Source of the DNA: Pteria penguin
Taxonomy: Eukaryota; Mollusca; Bivalvia; Pterioida; Pteriidae
Direction of reading: 5' to 3'
Assembly: GCA_035048485.1 (NCBI GenBank)
Contig: CM068587.1
Span: forward strand, 26,988,534-27,052,533
Length of the DNA stretch: 64,000 bases
Part shown: piece by piece, positions 10,790 through 22,145 of the stretch
How the letters are laid out: each line of letters opens with the position of its first letter
Position numbering within the stretch: the first letter of the stretch is position 1
Made by a program: the position numbers and the translations under genes
The notes under the pieces: model-generated
The model's input: only the letters and a program-made list of their open reading frames with translations
Told to the model about the DNA's origin: nothing
Databases searched by the model: none

Positions 10790-11540
10790 GAGTTCCATTT
10801 TTTGTTAAAGAAAATGTTTCGAACAATTGATGTTATTCGGTTTTTCAGATTTTGATGAGGAATAGCAGTATACAGAGATGAAAAGACTTGATGCCAGTGA
10901 CATTATTAAAAATAACAGATTTCATGTATTCTAGAAGTTCCTTGGAATTCTTTAGGATCCACATCTGACTTAGATGAGAAAGCAGTAGAGCGGTATTTCT
11001 GAAGATCATGTTTGACTTCTGTTAGAATTTTCGTCAGTAATATGAAAAGAAGCTTGGTGGAACACTTGGAAGATCCAGCTATAAATCTATGCTTATAAGG
11101 AGTTTTATGCATCTTTGGAATCCAAAAATTATATGGTAGCTGGGGATCAGATTAATTTATTGTAATGCCGACTGATTTAAGAAGTGACATGTGGTTATCC
11201 AATACCTCTGAAGGAGACAACTTTGTAACAGTTCTGTAAATAATATTACCAGGCGCAGACTAAGCTCTTCTATAATACAGTTTATATAATATGCCCCATA
11301 TACGAACGTGTAATTGTATTGCCCTGTCAGCAGGAACAATTATGAAATTTTCGTAAAGTCGCGAAAATTCTATAGCGACGCTGGAGTCACGAAATATAGA
11401 CTTATGTTTGTTGTAAAAGAAATGAATCTTCGAATTCTTTTTTAACAACCTACTTTTTGGTTTCAGCCATTCAGAACGAGTATTTAATTCAGCCTTAATG
11501 CTTCTCTTTATGAGACCAAGGTCTGGCATACTCTTCACAT
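10790..11540 (-). pseudogene. Penelope-like reverse transcriptase fragment, minus strand
   Basis: Reading the minus strand gives a linker part (KSMPDLGLIKRSIKAELNTR), a PADRA core, and then MHKTPYKHRFIAGSSKCSTK followed by ILLTKILTEVK. These correspond to the middle of the family 1 polymerase, but at the divergence of a distinct subfamily. The copy is truncated before the catalytic motifs and has several frameshifts. The co-duplicated partner lies at 48636-49345. From 11540 to 11838 nothing is recognised. Confidence 0.7.
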
Positions 11541-11837
11541 GAGCTCATAATAATATCAATATTATGACGCTATATGCTGTTTATATATGTATTTTGGACT
11601 TTAACGTAAAAAAATCTGTATGTTTTGTTTTATTACGAACAAAATGGAGATCTCTTGTGACAACATGGCTACAAAGGTTATATTTTAACTCCGACGAGAA
11701 CCATGAGCATGGTATAGGGTTCTGAAAGTCGTTCAGATCTACGTGTTTCAAATCTTCTTTATAGTAAAGATTTTATAAGCAACTGTTGGTCAAATCATAA
11801 GAAATACAGGACGACTCCCTCATTTTAAAGTATGAAG

Positions 11838-12130
11838 GGATGTAAAGATGATGGATAAATCCAAACCACAAGTCCAAAATTCATGAAACCATAGGACATA
11901 CAAAATCAGTGAAAATGAAAAACAAATGGAAAATAACAAAATATGTCTACTTGAAGAGCATATGTGAACCCCTGTGATGGAGTGAGATCAGGTGCCCGGG
12001 GAGAGTGAGCATCTCCTGCTTGCTAGCAACACCCGTCACATATACCCAGTAGAAAAAGTCAAATCGTGTGAATTACATATGTATTTATATATGGAGAAGT
12101 CGAAGTAGGTAACCTTCTAGGATATTATCT
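11838..12130 (-). mobile_element. Penelope-like family 1 3' end, minus strand
   Basis: Reverse complement of the 3' tail at 30705-31015: TGACGGGTGTTGCTAGCAAG, CAGGAGATGCTCACTCTCC, and the terminus ATGTAAAGATGATGGATAAA in plus orientation. No polymerase sequence is attached. Confidence 0.75.
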
Positions 12131-12346
12131 TTAACAGACTTGTGGTTTAAAATATTACTTAAACTGAGAGCGTCAGTTCCCTTATTTGCAAAAAAAAAAA
12201 AAAAATAAGAGAGAGGTGCCTCTCATCGCCGTCTACAGGCTTGCCTGTATGGACGGCTTGCAATAGTCTGTTACAAGTAATATATTTACATTGAAGTCGA
12301 ATGAGTGAAATGTAAGTTTTTCGTGGATTCGCACAACTCATGTAGT

Positions 12347-12745
12347 TTATGTAATGGTAGCGAATCGATCGAGCCTGGTACAAACATGATAAGGAACTAT
12401 AATTTGATTGATAAATAGTAGAAGGCCATCAAAAAAGATGTTGTGGATCTCAGGTCTATAATGTTTCCGTTTACCATGACTTTGACGTCTTCTTGGCGTA
12501 TTATCAAATAAACTTAAGACACTTACTGCCCGACATCCAGGATTTGTTAGATTCCCAATACTATCAATATAGTCATTATAACCATATGTTCCACAATGTT
12601 TTATCCAGTAATCATCCCTTTTTCTTCTAAAGTGAAAGCAGACATTTGCGTTATTGGTAGAGTGGTATATTTTCTCTAAAATACGTACTTTCATAGACAG
12701 AATAATGTGGTTGATTGACATGGCAATAAAGAATTTGAGTTCCGC
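12347..12745 (-). pseudogene. Penelope-like N-terminal GIY-YIG region fragment
   Basis: The minus-strand frame contains KRDDYWIKHCGTYGYNDYID and GNLTNPGC, then TPRRRQSHGKRKHYRPEIHN. From what I know of the family, this matches the C-terminal half of the GIY-YIG endonuclease and the linker that precede the polymerase in invertebrate PLEs with N-terminal endonuclease (Naiad/Chlamys-like). It is separated from any polymerase here. The 157-codon open frame extends right into a different element, so the apparent start is probably not native. The catalytic GIY-YIG residues are not visible. Confidence 0.5.
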
Positions 12746-12992
12746 CATTATTTCCTGTGATTGTGCTGCTTTTGCGGTGATAGGGAAGGTGGGCGCCCGT
12801 AAACCGGTTAACCACAACAACTGAGTGACGTTTGTTACTTCACTTAACTAAGCCTTTACCGTAAACACAGCACAATCGGATATTTTTGTAATGTCGTTCC
12901 GTGTATATTTTACTATTTTTGTGTGCAGGTCCTTGGTGATTTGTGTCATACAGCTTTGCCAGACATCTTCTGTTTTCTCTTTTATATCTCTT
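12746..12992 (+). mobile_element. Penelope-like family 2 3' UTR and terminus
   Basis: Plus-strand copy of the family 2 3' end: GGGAAGGTGGGCGCCCGTAA, ACCGGTTAACCAC, then the terminus GTCCTTGGTGATTTGTGTCA and CAGACATCTTCTGTTTTCTC. It abuts DIRS-derived sequence at about 12992. Confidence 0.65.
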
Positions 12993-13930
12993 GGCCACAG
13001 GAATGAAATCAAGACACATGCATCAAAAAGGACATACCTTTTTAAAAGTTTGTTCCCATTCTTTTAGGATTTCACCTTTGGGCAGAAACATTACAAAACA
13101 GGAATTTAATATTACATCCATGTCTATTACCTACTCAATTCTGGAACCTCTTAAAACATATCAAACAGTTTATCAAGGCTAGTGTTTTAAACAACACACA
13201 AATCGCCTATAACAAGGTCATTTTCGCTTTTAATAACTTTAGATCACAGTTTAATCTGTCATTATCGTGGTCGCCGCATATAGACCATGTAGTGCGGAGT
13301 TTTGTTTTTGTTTTGTTTTTGTTTTGTTTTTTTTGGGGGGGGGGTTGTTTGTTTAATTGTTTTATTTTATTTTATTTTATTTTATTTTATTTTATTTTAT
13401 TTTATTTTGGCTTATCTGGCAGAAAACATTGTTGCATCCTACCGGTAAATATATGCCGAATAATTGTTCAAAATGTTAGCAGGTTTAAATATCTTATTGT
13501 TTCTAAAAATCCTGAATGTGTTGCCTACAGTTATCTATTTTCAAAATATGAGCATTGACTATTCGGGTCTGTTTTGGAGCTACTTAGAATCAAAGAAATA
13601 ACAGTAGCATCAAATAAGACACAAGAAATATTTTCACATCTTTCGTATTCAATATTAACTATACACAAGATCAAACTGCACTTGCTTGCGTTTTTCAAAT
13701 ACGGCCCAGTAGGGTAAAGGTGATGTTATTACAATTAGTAAATCATCTGCGTCAATGATGTGGTTCGAGTTGTTGGTGATTTTATAACAGCTCAGATCTG
13801 GTGTGGACAGTCCTTTATTTTGTCATAAGTAAACAACGAAGAAGTAGCGAAGGCTAAACCGCATCTCAAAATCCTTGGAATCAAAGAACAATATCGTGTA
13901 CAGTGTCATATTCAGACAATTTATTTTAGT
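12993..13930 (+). mobile_element. DIRS-like retrotransposon remnant
   Basis: The first 300 bases match 52060-52290 and read, with frameshifts, an RNase H/recombinase linker region (LWAETLQNRNLILHPC, NNTQIAYNKVIFAFNNFRSQ). This resembles the segment before the tyrosine recombinase of DIRS elements. After a low-complexity stretch (13290-13410), the rest (to 13930) is decayed and only tentatively assigned. The upstream DIRS polymerase is missing here but present in unit 2. Confidence 0.5.
13356..13410. repeat. (TTTTA)n microsatellite
   Basis: About eleven TTTTA units, preceded by a GTTTTGTTTTT stretch and a G9 run. Low complexity only. Confidence 0.9.
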
Positions 13931-14109
13931 AAGACCAGGTGTCCGGGAGGAGTAAGACAGAAGAAAAGGCATGTGAAAGAAAGCATAAGACAACTGACTC
14001 AGTTGTTATGACAAAAGTCATCACAGACAGAAAAAGCAAAATATACAGTGAATACCATATATGTGAGTACCTTAACAGTAAGACATTATGACTACCATAA
14101 CAATGGTAA

Positions 14110-15545
14110 ACCATTGACAGTGTATTAACTCTCTGATATTATTAAGTTAGTAGAACATTATGAGTACTATAACAGTAAGACATTATGAGTACCATAACAG
14201 TAAGACATTATGAGTGCTATAACAGCAAAAACATTATGAGTACCATAACAGTAAGACATTATGAGTACTAAAACAGTAAGACATTATGAGTACCATAACA
14301 GTAAGACATTTGAGTACCATAACAGTAAGACATTATGAGTACCATAACAGTAAGACATTATGAGTGCTATAACAGCAAAAACATTATTAATACCATAACA
14401 GTAAGACATTATGAGTACTAAAACAGTAAGACATTATGAGTTCCATAACAGTCAGACATTATGAGTACCATAACAGTAAGACATTAGGAGTACGATAACA
14501 GTAAGACATTAGGAGTACCATAACAGTAAGACATTATGAGTACTATAACAGGAAGAAATTATGAGTACCATAACAGTAAGACATTATAAGTACCATAACA
14601 GTAAGACATTATGAGTACCACAACAGTAAGACATTATGAGTACTATAACAGTAAGGCATTATGAGTACCATAACAGTAAGGCATTATGAGTACCATAACA
14701 GTAAGACATTATAAGTACCATAACAGTAAGACATTATGAGTACTAAAACAGTAAGACATTATGAGTACCATAACAGTAAGACATTTGAGTACCATAACAG
14801 TAAGACATTATGAGTACCATAACAGTAAGACATTATGAGTGCTATAACAGTAAAAACATTATTAATACCATAACAGTAAGACATTATGAGTACTAAAACA
14901 GTAAGACATTATGAGTACCATAACAGTCAGACATTATGAGTACCATAACAGTCAGACATTAGGAGTACGATAACAGTAAGACATTAGGAGTACCATAACA
15001 GTAAGACATTATGAGTACCATAACAGTAAGACATTATAAGTACCATAACAGTAAGACATTATGAGTACCACAACAGTAAGACATTATGAGTACTATAACA
15101 GTAAGGCATTATGAGTACCATAACAGTAAGGCATTATGAGTACCATAAGAGTAAGACATTATAAGTACCATAACAGTAAGACATTATGAGTACCACAACA
15201 GTAAGACATTATGAGTACTATAACAGTAAGACATTATAAGTACCATAACAGTAAGACATTAGGAATACCATAACAGTAAGACATTATGAGTACTAAAACA
15301 GTCAGACATTATGAATACCATAACAATAAGACATTATGAGTACCACAACAGTAAGACATTATGAGTACTAAAACAGTAAGACATTTTGAGTACCATAACA
15401 GTAAGACATTATGAGTACTAAAACAGTAAGACATTATGAGTACTACAACAATAAAACATAATGAGTACTATAACAGTAAGACATTATGAGTGCCATAAGA
15501 ATGGTAAACAATTGACAACATATCAAATTTCTTACATTACTTTAT
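14110..15545. repeat. 25-bp minisatellite with higher-order structure
   Basis: About 57 head-to-tail copies of the 25-base unit GTAAGACATTATGAGTACCA plus TAACA. Variant units recur in the same order at a spacing of 475 bases (for example the shortened unit at 14306 and 14781), so 19-unit blocks were themselves duplicated. Unit 2 has only a short version (52300-52600). Open frames across it have no coding meaning. Confidence 0.95.
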
Positions 15546-16047
15546 GAGTACCATAACAGTAAGGCATTAGGCGTACCAAAACAAACAACTGACAGCATAT
15601 TAATTCTCGAGTGTATCACACAAAGCACTGAGAATCTTACTCATTGAAACTAAAACGTTTGAATCACACTCCTTTAGAATAGGAACAGCTACTCACATCT
15701 ATTAATCAGGCATACCTGACCAAAAAATTCAAATAAGCGGGTGATGGCTCTCCCCTGCATGTAAACATTACCTAAGATATTAGATAGATACATTTTAATA
15801 CCAAAGATAATATGAGACCTTAGTGTTTTATAAGTTCTAAAGTTGTTTTATGTTTTGTTTTTTATGAATTTTATTTGTATTTTATACTTTTAGAGCCTTA
15901 TAATATGGTTTCAGTATTGCTCATAAATCTTATGGATTCAATATGGATCGTTGGATCTTCTTGTATTATAATTAAGAGAACTAAAGACTTTGTTATGAAT
16001 TTGCTAGTTTGATATCAACCTCTCCTTGTCGGGTGTTTCTTTATTAT
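15545..16047. other. Shared flank, no gene seen
   Basis: AT-rich sequence collinear with 52590-53030 at roughly 88% identity, including CATACCTGACCAA. No splice-linked open frame was found. Confidence 0.6.
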
Positions 16048-16051
16048 TTAA

Positions 16052-17538
16052 CGAGTCCGTTCTCGGTACGAGTTTTAATGCGCTGCGCAAGTTTTAGCGC
16101 ATGCCGATCGATTGTAATAGTTAAAATAGTCGGCGTCATAGAAACATTAATAATATTAAAAAATAATTAACAACTTATAAAATCAGCATAGTTTAACCGA
16201 AATGTATCTACCCAACACTAATACAGTGATGCTCCGTTTATCCGGACACGTTTGTTCCCGGCCGATTTGTCCGGATAAACGGATTTTCCGGATTACCGGA
16301 TAATAGTACCGGTACATTAGATGTTAAAGAATCTTATTTCTTGATAAAAGAAGGGTGTATACAGTACACGATAAAACACAAGTAATAATCCTTATATACG
16401 TTTAATTTGTATACGAAGAAATATATATACCGGGTATCTATTACGTATTTAATGTATTAACATCTTTAGTAAAGTGTACATTAATTGCAGCCAAATTTCT
16501 GAAACCTGAATGATTTTTCAACTCACTGTCCTCTATTTAAATTTTTACAGCCACCTTTGTATATACCTCGCGCTTGACTAATTACTTTCACTTCTATCGC
16601 GATCGGAGTGTTTATCTAACGTCCTGCTGTGTCATAGAAATTTAGAATTGAAAAGTATTTATGTCCGGATAAATTTATACAATGTTCATGTTTTAAATAT
16701 AAAAATTTTCTATAATTTATATAAAATATATAGAAAAACTAAAAGTTAAAACTTCTCTACAAAATAATGTAATGAGCACTAAGTAAGGATACATGATCAA
16801 TTATCGATCTCAGATAGAAGAGTGACGATACTTAAAGTTTGGTTACAGTCTAAAGCCCCAATCATTAATTAACAATATAAGCTGTGAAGTCGGCAATTTA
16901 CTTTTATTTACTATCATTCAACTAACAGTAATCTTCATTTCTGGCGTGAGCGTGTACTGACTCAATAGAAAGCAATCATCAATGACCGCTAACATGACGT
17001 TTGACTATACCACAAGCGGTCAGTTCTTAATTGGATAGGTAATTAACATACAGTAGGTAGGTGACCAGGTAAACGCGTCGTATAACTGTAAAACAAACAA
17101 TCGGCGAAGAGAGGAGATAAGCAGTGTATTAATTAAACTGCAGTTATTTGCTACAGTTACGTCCGGAAAGCGAAATTTTGTCCGGATTATCGGAGCAAAT
17201 TTCATGTACTTTTGGAATTCCGTGCCCTTATTTCCTTGTCCGGATCCGGAACGCGGATTTCTGAATTATCGGATCAAAATATCATTTGGAAAATCCATTC
17301 CCGCACTTTCTTGTCCGCAAAGTGGATTTTCCGTATAAACGGAGCCCGGATTAACGGAGCATCACTGTATATCGAAATTAATTCCCATAATATCTCATTA
17401 CGACATTTCAAAACGTTTTTGAGAGTTTCCCCCAAAATTGAACCAAGCGGTGAATTTTATTTAGCATTTTATTACTGACAAAAAAATGATCAATTTTCCT
17501 ATTGTAGTTTTGAGATATTTTTACCCAGAATGGCCTCG
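16052..17538. mobile_element. TTAA-flanked DNA transposon, nonautonomous
   Basis: TTAA at 16048-16051 and 17539-17542 bound a 1.49 kb insert with inverted ends (CGAGTCCGTTCTCGGTA on the left, its imperfect complement on the right). The unit 2 copy (53035) has the empty site with one TTAA. This fits a piggyBac- or Kolobok-like target. It contains no transposase and is itself interrupted at 16224-17367. Confidence 0.7.
16224..17367. mobile_element. pogo/Tigger-like nonautonomous element, TA target
   Basis: Inverted termini CAGTGATGCTCCGTTTATCC (left) and the complement (right, ending GGAGCATCACTG) are flanked by TA on each side. Subterminal TCCGGATAAACGG motifs repeat inward. It is 1.14 kb with no transposase. 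It is nested in the TTAA element. Confidence 0.75.
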
Positions 17539-17720
17539 TTAAAGGATACCACGGTTGCGTTTTGATAAATTGTATGATATTATCTACGATTTGTACTTTA
17601 CAAATCAACATTAAAGTTATTAACTATACACGTAGGGGGTGATTATATTGGGTATTGTAATAACCCATTACTACGTCAACAAAAAGTCATGACATATAAT
17701 TTACAAATTATAATTGGATA

Positions 17721-17780
17721 GCTTCATGGTGACTTCTGCCAAATAACTGAGCCAGTAACTCCTTTTTTTTTTTCTTTTTA
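17721..17780 (+). mobile_element. Approx. 55-bp solo Penelope-like 3' terminus, absent in unit 2
   Basis: Contains TGGTGACTTCTGCCAAATAA and GAGCCAGTAACTCC followed by a T-rich tail. The unit 2 flank at 53205 lacks it. It follows the pattern of the inserts at 8881 and 10739. The stretch 17780-18617 is 3' flank of pseudogene D collinear with unit 2, with no gene seen. Confidence 0.7.
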
Positions 17781-20002
17781 ACATGCAAAGTCTGTGTGTC
17801 ACGTGTTACCAAGGATATATTGTTGTTAAATATGTTCAGTGTTTGTCGGTGTAATGTAATGTTTTATTTATAAGTGAGTCAGGAGATTGCCTTATGAAGA
17901 AGGTTAACTTTGAAAGAAACATTTGACCAGGAAGAAAGGGAATATATCTCGATCAAAAGCAAAAATCTGTGTTCAATTTATTTTTTTATGTTACATTTAC
18001 ATATTTTATTTTTTTAAAATTTACGTTAAAACTCGGTCAATCGATATAATATGAATGATCGCTTTATGAACCTTTTGGAACTCACTATTGTTCATAAATC
18101 GATATATAAGTTTTATGATATATAAAATATATAATATATAAAATATTGATTTCTTGTATTATGTTATATCTGTATTTTGCTGGAATCAACAATATTTCAG
18201 TATTGATACTATTGATATATCCTTTCTGGATTGAAAGTGTTGATGATAGGACTCACAGTGAAAATGTACTGGGTTCTATATACATTTCTTCCATTACAGT
18301 TGTTAAAATATTGCTTAATGTATGCGTACATTTTCTCACGGAGATATCTGTCTGGTTACTTCTGAAAAAGTCCGTAGAAAAAAATCAGGATACACACACA
18401 AGCGAGTAAAACAATTAAAATTACAGTAGCAAGTGTTGAAATATAATTTATATATAATAAATAACCAAACAAGTTATATATATACATATCAATGTTACTT
18501 TAATTGATATTAATACATAGCTCTTAAAACATGAAAATTATCGCATTATCTTGAAAAACAGATTGTTATTCAAGACAATATTAGAGCAAGAATCTGAAAT
18601 AGCAGTACCAAAATCAGCTAAACTGAAGTAAAATTGAAGAGGTAAATGGTAAGATTAGAAAAATGTAGTTTATTATATCTAGTCATGTTAACTGAATTTA
18701 CTTTGAGAAAACAGCCAAAGTATGGATCGCCTTTACTTCCTCTGTTGCATACACATTTACCTCCAGCGCAATGTGCGTATGGTCCACATTTACACCCTAG
18801 ATTGTAAAATAAAAATAGATTTACCTGTAAACTTACGTGTGCCTAGTAGCAGACCTAGCTTCGTACGTAAGTACAATGGAGGCTGTTTTATCATTAATTC
18901 AGAAAAGAAATGCAGGTGCAATCACATCACGGCCAAAGTAGTACAGTCAATGACGTCGGCGTGACGTTGTGAGTGACGTCAGTCAAAGAACTTACCTAAA
19001 GAGTACCGTACATGTACCGTGGAAGTTGGAAAATCCTCGTTGCCTCGGTGGGCAGTCCACGTCTGTCCTCCGTGGACACCACGGGAGGCCAGTTTTCTGT
19101 CCACGTTAATGTTAATAATACAGTTTGCCATCTACCTGTACTTGTCCTCTCGAGGTCAAAGCGGACAAGGTTTTCACACCTTTTACCTGTACGTGTTCTC
19201 TGGTGGACAAAACGGACGAGCTTTTCACACATTTAAATTAAAATTGTCCCACAGTGGACGTAAGGGACATTACATAGATGTGCCTGTATTTCACAAACCG
19301 TCAAACATAACGTGTTGTCGTCTTGTCTTTAAAAATACGATCGTGAAACTTCCAGATTATTTTTTTTTATATATTTTTGCTTCCGCTAAACCTCCTGAAA
19401 GACAGACGCAAAAATTAATTACGGCCCCGATAACCTATTAACCGGCTGTTAATAGAGCTTAGTTTTGAAAAATGAGTGAATACAACAATATTGCCGTGGA
19501 AATGGTGTCAGTTATTTTAAGATTTATTATTTTTATTTTTAATTTTTTTGTGACCATGTGCCCGAATATCTTTCTTGCCGGTATTATGTCATGTTAATTA
19601 AAGAACATTAACGATAGTTTCACTTGTTCACAGCAGGTATCGGACATTTACGATTAACTTCTTTTTTTTACCAAAATGCTTGCTGTAAGTTCGTGTATCA
19701 CATTTCAATGGACATTCATTAATCAGCCGTCGTTTATTGCCGTTTCGTGCAATTAATTTATAACTAGGTAGGTCATTCAAGTGAGGGAATGTAGGAGTAC
19801 AGCAGTGCCTGTTTACATGGGAATTTTTACATCGTTTAAGAAAACCCAGGGTCCGGCGCCATAAATTGAGAAAATACTTAAGTCGTATGTTGTGTTCAGC
19901 AATGAATTTTTAACTGGGATTTGGATTTTTTTTTTAGTTTTATTTTATCCATAAATAGAATAAACCCATTCTGTATGACAATTTATTTGAATGTTTGATA
20001 AT

Positions 20003-20036
20003 CAAGGACTTATAAACAAATTGTTTATAAGTCCTT
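20003..20036. repeat. Short perfect hairpin inside left arm
   Basis: AAGGACTTATAAACAA faces its complement across two bases. It is mirrored near 24890-24925 in the right arm. It may be a small nested remnant. Confidence 0.6.
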
Positions 20037-20645
20037 GTGATAATGGAATAAATTAAACTGAAATAATTGAAATGATTTTCTCAGTTTATGGCGCCAGACT
20101 CGGGTGTTTTGCTAAAAATCAGAAATCACGAGGTTTTATTTAAAGAGTTTTTGATTAAAGAAAAAATAAATTAAAAAAATCACAATGTTTTTAAATCACC
20201 CTTAGTTGACAGCATCCAAGGTGTTCCCCTATTGTGGAAAACGTCTAATCATTCATGTGTGAACCAACCTTTTTTTAATTTGAGCCACAGAGGTGTGAAA
20301 ATCTCTAGTGTGAAGACTGTTATACATGTACATACCAATGCATATACATGTATTCTATCGTTATATGTGGATGTGTATTAATAAATTGGGTACTAGCATT
20401 ACTTGAAAATTAATCATTATCAGATTTCTTGTGATTTATTACTCCCCCTCAACAGCAAAATCTAAGAACCATATCTGCGGCAAAGAGAGAAAACCCAAAA
20501 CTGAATACCCCTCCCCCCTCCTCCTTTCATTTGTACTTGTTGATAATGAAGAATTGTACGATGTTTCAGTCAAATATCTTATTCGCCAATACAATGGGTG
20601 ATTTCCGTATTGCAAGTCTAAGCATTGTGCTGTAAGCCTACAGGG

Positions 20646-20996
20646 CAATAGAGTGTTCCCATACAACCCTGTTTTCCTCAAATTAGCTAGAGTTATCTCC
20701 CTCATTGGAGTACAGCTCTCGGACTTTATCCATCTATGCTCATGTAAAACTGCTTGATTTAACTTAATTTTATGAAATAATCACATTGTATATCTAAATG
20801 TTTTACAGAAAATTTTCAACTGATTGATTATATTTACTGATTAATTAAGACTGAAGTCACGAAATCTACCCTGAAACATAGTTATTTTCTCAGAAATTTA
20901 ATGAAGTTTACATGGTAGAGATGGAAAAAGTCCGAGAGTTGTACTCCAATATGGCCGTTAATGCTACTAGTAGTGTGACATCACATGGGCAAACTC
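20646..20996. mobile_element. MITE nested in left arm of the foldback element
   Basis: About 350 bases are present only in the left arm. The ends are imperfect inverted repeats: GGAGTACAGCTCTCGGACTT near 20707 faces AAGTCCGAGAGTTGTACTCC near 20930. The right arm (about 24297) has the empty site. Insertion therefore followed arm formation. Confidence 0.65.
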
Positions 20997-21063
20997 TATA
21001 AATTTAAGTGAAAGATCGACGCCACCTAACAACCGAGTTAAAGTAACGACACGTCACCCCCCC

Positions 21064-21069
<6 letters not shown>

Positions 21070-21121
<52 letters not shown>
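21070..21121. repeat. (CT)n microsatellite
   Basis: About 25 CT units after a C9 run, mirrored as a shorter GA run at 24187-24220 in the opposite arm. Confidence 0.9.
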
Positions 21122-21123
<2 letters not shown>

Positions 21124-22077
21124 CGAGATATCGTTTGCAAACGTATTTTAAACTTTTTCAATACCACCAAAATATATATTTGTGTATGTATTATTGTAAA
21201 ACATGCAAGATTCAGTGTTCAGTCGGGTCATCATCTTTTATGCATGATCGTATCCGTGAAATTAATCCAAAAAAAGATACGATCGTATTGGGAAAGAATG
21301 TGTAACGAGACAAAACAATAAAAAACCAAAAAAAAAAAGGGGGGGGGGCTTTTCCTTTCTGTTTAGGTCAAACGGCACTTAGTCCAGGTAACCTTACGAC
21401 TGGAGCACGCGTGTTGTGTGAAGTCTATTGTTTTACTTCACCCTGGTAGCGAATAAGGGTTTGACTTATGACACTGATTAATACACGGAATTAGACGATC
21501 GCATTCTATGAAATCATAAGATACATACGGCCCTATATCTGGCAGGAGTATGTTAGAAGATAAGAAAATGAAAGGGTGGGGGTTCTGAAAGATACTTTTC
21601 TTTACTGTTTAGGTAAGAAAACGACCGACACTCTAGTTTCCCTTGCGACTCAAGTGCGCATGCTTTGTCTTTTGTTCTGAGATTATAAATATTTTTGAAA
21701 AGTTTGCCTACACTTCACCAGGAAGAAAAAAGAATACATAAAAAAAAGAAGAAAACAGACCAAAGAAAATAATAATGAATAAAATAGAATGAAGAGCAAT
21801 GTCCATATGTATAAATATCTACCAGAATTAATCAATCATGTATTTCATCGTAATCGTAATATTTCAAAATCTGAATATGTTTATCAGAGCAATCAATAAT
21901 GAATATCATATCACATGTAATTATATGAATTTATTTGATTTTAATGTCGGCTTTACTGTACTGAACCCACAAGTAGTAATTGCGCTTTTCAATTCGTATC
22001 GTTGCCTTCTTTAATTAAGAGTCCGAAATAGGTGTTACAAAGAAACTCGGCACACTCTCGGAATAATAAATCATTTT

Positions 22078-22145
22078 TTGTGTGCATGTCCTTGGTGAGT
22101 TTTGTCATACAGCTTTGTCAGATGTCTTCAGTTTTCTCTTTAAAA
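22078..22145 (+). mobile_element. Solo Penelope-like terminus in left arm
   Basis: TGTGTGCATGTCCTTGGTGA and the following CAGATGTCTTCAGTTTTCTC match the terminus at 12930-12990. It is mirrored on the minus strand at 23160-23232 in the right arm, so it was present before the arms were copied. Confidence 0.6.

Noticed and set aside
14110..15545. CRISPR-like array
   Set aside because: The 25-bp units are directly adjacent without unique spacers; this is a eukaryotic minisatellite.
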